Assembly (NCBI GenBank): GCA_910579605.1
Contig: CAJTUG010000007.1
Span: 1-52,500 of the forward strand
Origin: an uncultured Muribaculaceae bacterium
Lineage (GTDB): Bacteria > Bacteroidota > Bacteroidia > Bacteroidales > Muribaculaceae
Reading direction: 5' to 3'
DNA: 52,500 nucleotides
The notes under the pieces are model-generated. The model saw nothing but the letters and a program-made list of their open reading frames with translations, was not told where the DNA came from and did not search any database. Positions 51,017-52,500 of the stretch are shown here, in pieces. The translations under genes were made by a program, and so were the position numbers. Positions within the stretch are counted from its first letter, which is position 1. Each line of letters begins with the position of its first letter.

Positions 51017-52375
51017 ATGACAAATAAAAATACGAAAACGACCGGCGAGGTAACTCGTCTGCGTCGTCTTTTCATTGAAACATATGGCTGCCAGATGAAT
51101 GTGGCCGATTCAGAGGTGGTTGCGTCTATCATGCAGATGGCTGGATATACATTGGCCGATACGTTAGACGATGCTGATGCAGTTTTGCTGAATACTTGTT
51201 CTATCCGCGATAATGCAGAACAGAAAATAGTGGCTCGTCTTCAGGCTTTGGCTGCGTTGAGGCGCAAACGGCCGTCGTCTTTGCCGAGGCTTATAATAGG
51301 TGTTGTTGGCTGTATGGCTGAGAGGGTGAAAGACAGCTTAATAAAAAAACATGGTGTGGATCTTGTTGCCGGGCCCGATGCTTATTTGGATCTCCCTGCT
51401 TTGTTTGCATCAGCCGAAGAAGGTCAAGCGGCAGTGAATGTAAAACTTAGCACTACAGAAACATACCGCGACGTTGTACCGGCAAGAATTCCTGGACAAA
51501 ACGTGAGCGGGTATATCAGCATTATGCGTGGTTGTAATAATTTCTGCTCATATTGCATTGTGCCATATACACGAGGTCGAGAACGCTCACGGCCTGTTGA
51601 TAGTATTCTCAACGAACTTGCCGATTTGCGTGCCAGAGGTTTTAAGGAAGCTACTTTGCTGGGACAGAACGTAAACAGCTACTCTTACGAAGATGTGGAT
51701 TTCCCAAAATTGTTGGCTATGGTGGCTGAGGCTGCTCCAGAGATGAGGATACGCTTCACAACTTCTCATCCTAAGGATATGTCGGATGCTACAATAGAAG
51801 CTATTGCTGCTCATCCTAATATCTGCCGTCATATACATTTGCCGGTTCAAAGCGGAAGTAACAATGTGCTTAAAGCAATGAACCGAAAATACACGCGTGA
51901 ATGGTACTTAGATCGTATTGCAGCCATCAGGAAAGCAATTCCCGACTGTGGGATTACAACCGATTTGTTCACCGGTTTCCATGGGGAGACAGAAGAGGAT
52001 TTCCTTGAGACTCTTGATCTGATGCGTACTGTCGGTTTTGATTCCGCCTTTATGTTTAAGTATTCTGAGCGTCCTGGAACTTTGGCTTCTAAAACTATGC
52101 CCGACAATGTTCCCGAAGAAATTAAGATAGAACGCCTCAACCGTATGATAGCCTTGCAAAACGAACTTTCGGCTGCGTCTAACCATGCTGATATCGGCCA
52201 CGTTTTTGAAGTTTTAGTGGAAGGTGTTGCAAAAAGAAGCAAGGAGCAAATGGTTGGGCGGACAAGCCAAAATAAAACAGCAGTGTTCCCCAAGGGAGAT
52301 GCTAAGGTAGGGCAGTTGCTAAATGTTAAGGTCGTAGACGCTTCTTCGGCTACGCTAATCTGTGAACTTGTTTGA
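51017..52375 (+). CDS. miaB: tRNA-2-methylthio-N6-dimethylallyladenosine synthase
   Basis: Radical SAM enzyme that adds the methylthio group to i6A37 of tRNAs. I use ATG 51017, giving 452 residues; an in-frame ATG at 50987 lies too near the predicted start of transcription. The N-terminal domain has Cys25 (TYGCQMN), Cys61 (NTCSIR) and Cys99 (VGCMAE) for the auxiliary cluster. The radical SAM motif GCNNFCSYC has Cys173, Cys177 and Cys180. QSGSNNVLKAMNRKYT and the C-terminal TRAM domain (MVGRTSQNKTAVF) follow. It is 10 bases ahead of the exonuclease gene. Confidence 0.96.
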   Translation: MTNKNTKTTGEVTRLRRLFIETYGCQMNVADSEVVASIMQMAGYTLADTLDDADAVLLNTCSIRDNAEQKIVARLQALAALRRKRPSSLPRLIIGVVGCMAERVKDSLIKKHGVDLVAGPDAYLDLPALFASAEEGQAAVNVKLSTTETYRDVVPARIPGQNVSGYISIMRGCNNFCSYCIVPYTRGRERSRPVDSILNELADLRARGFKEATLLGQNVNSYSYEDVDFPKLLAMVAEAAPEMRIRFTTSHPKDMSDATIEAIAAHPNICRHIHLPVQSGSNNVLKAMNRKYTREWYLDRIAAIRKAIPDCGITTDLFTGFHGETEEDFLETLDLMRTVGFDSAFMFKYSERPGTLASKTMPDNVPEEIKIERLNRMIALQNELSAASNHADIGHVFEVLVEGVAKRSKEQMVGRTSQNKTAVFPKGDAKVGQLLNVKVVDASSATLICELV

Positions 52376-52385
52376 TAATGGGCAT

Positions 52386-52500
52386 ATGAAACTTATTTCT
52401 TGGAATGTAAATGGCCTCAGAGCCGTCGCAGGCAAAGGTTTTGCCGATATTTTCAATTCTTTGGATGCCGATTTCTTCTGTGTTCAAGAAACGAAATTAC
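52386..52500 (+). CDS. xthA: Exodeoxyribonuclease III, N-terminal fragment (cut by the window edge)
   Basis: Begins MKLISWNVNGLRAVAG and continues to DFFCVQETKL, the opening blocks of the ExoIII/AP endonuclease family, with Asn7 and Glu35 at the metal and catalytic positions. Only 38 codons are inside the window; the rest is beyond its end. It follows miaB by 10 bases and is probably in the same transcript. Confidence 0.9.
   Translation, partial: MKLISWNVNGLRAVAGKGFADIFNSLDADFFCVQETKL

Noticed and set aside
1..52500. tRNA, rRNA, CRISPR arrays and insertion sequences
   Set aside because: I found no cloverleaf, rRNA block, regularly spaced repeats or transposase; weak tRNAs cannot be excluded without a search tool.

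Overview
The window looks like a chromosomal segment from the order Bacteroidales, most likely a gut member of Muribaculaceae or a close relative. The evidence is SusC/SusD-type outer-membrane genes, a hybrid two-component sensor fused to an AraC regulator, the Bacteroidetes-type AIR synthase, Bacteroidales gene orders (nusB-yajC-ybbR-coaE; sppA-lpxK-pnp-thiL) and promoters of the Bacteroidetes form TTTG-N19/21-TAnnTTTG. The family-level placement is inference. I see no rRNA, tRNA, CRISPR array, insertion sequence or phage gene.

Layout. 1-2700: an NlpC/P60 lipoprotein, convergent with pyrK-pyrD. 2905-5961: a + strand unit (small two-TM protein, PstS-like lipoprotein, TPR protein) ending in a strong terminator, then rarA. 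7254-16894: minus-strand housekeeping units nusB-yajC-ybbR-coaE, sppA-lpxK-punA-thiL, and fmt. 16909-21461: sbcD-sbcC, upstream of fmt. 21552-30724: a long minus-strand run from a consensus promoter at serC through serA, a coiled-coil membrane protein, an MgtC-like protein, a CPA2 antiporter, purM, mltF and a DUF3332 protein to a strong terminator.

30756-46725 is a fructan (levan/inulin-type) polysaccharide utilization locus. Its gene content and order match, from memory, the fructan locus of Bacteroides thetaiotaomicron (BT1754-BT1765). A hybrid sensor with a periplasmic sugar-binding domain sits at the centre. To its left on the minus strand are SusC, SusD, an FN3-containing surface lipoprotein and a LamG-GH32 protein. 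To its right on the plus strand are a canonical GH32 fructanase, an MFS sugar transporter and a PfkB fructokinase. The expected flow is binding and import of fructan at the outer membrane, cleavage to fructose in the periplasm, sensing of fructose by the hybrid sensor, uptake by the MFS protein and phosphorylation by the kinase.

46738-52500: a carboxylesterase with an M48 metalloprotease, a CoA-transferase, a small membrane protein, miaB and the start of an exodeoxyribonuclease III gene cut by the window edge.

Most interesting points: a NusB carrying a diverged tandem duplication of about 150 residues; a GH32 protein whose catalytic Asp position holds Glu (NECHG instead of NDPNG); paired 16-bp direct repeats 21 bp apart upstream of susC that look like an operator; a hybrid kinase with an apparent lipobox; and a GTG start that may be leaderless.
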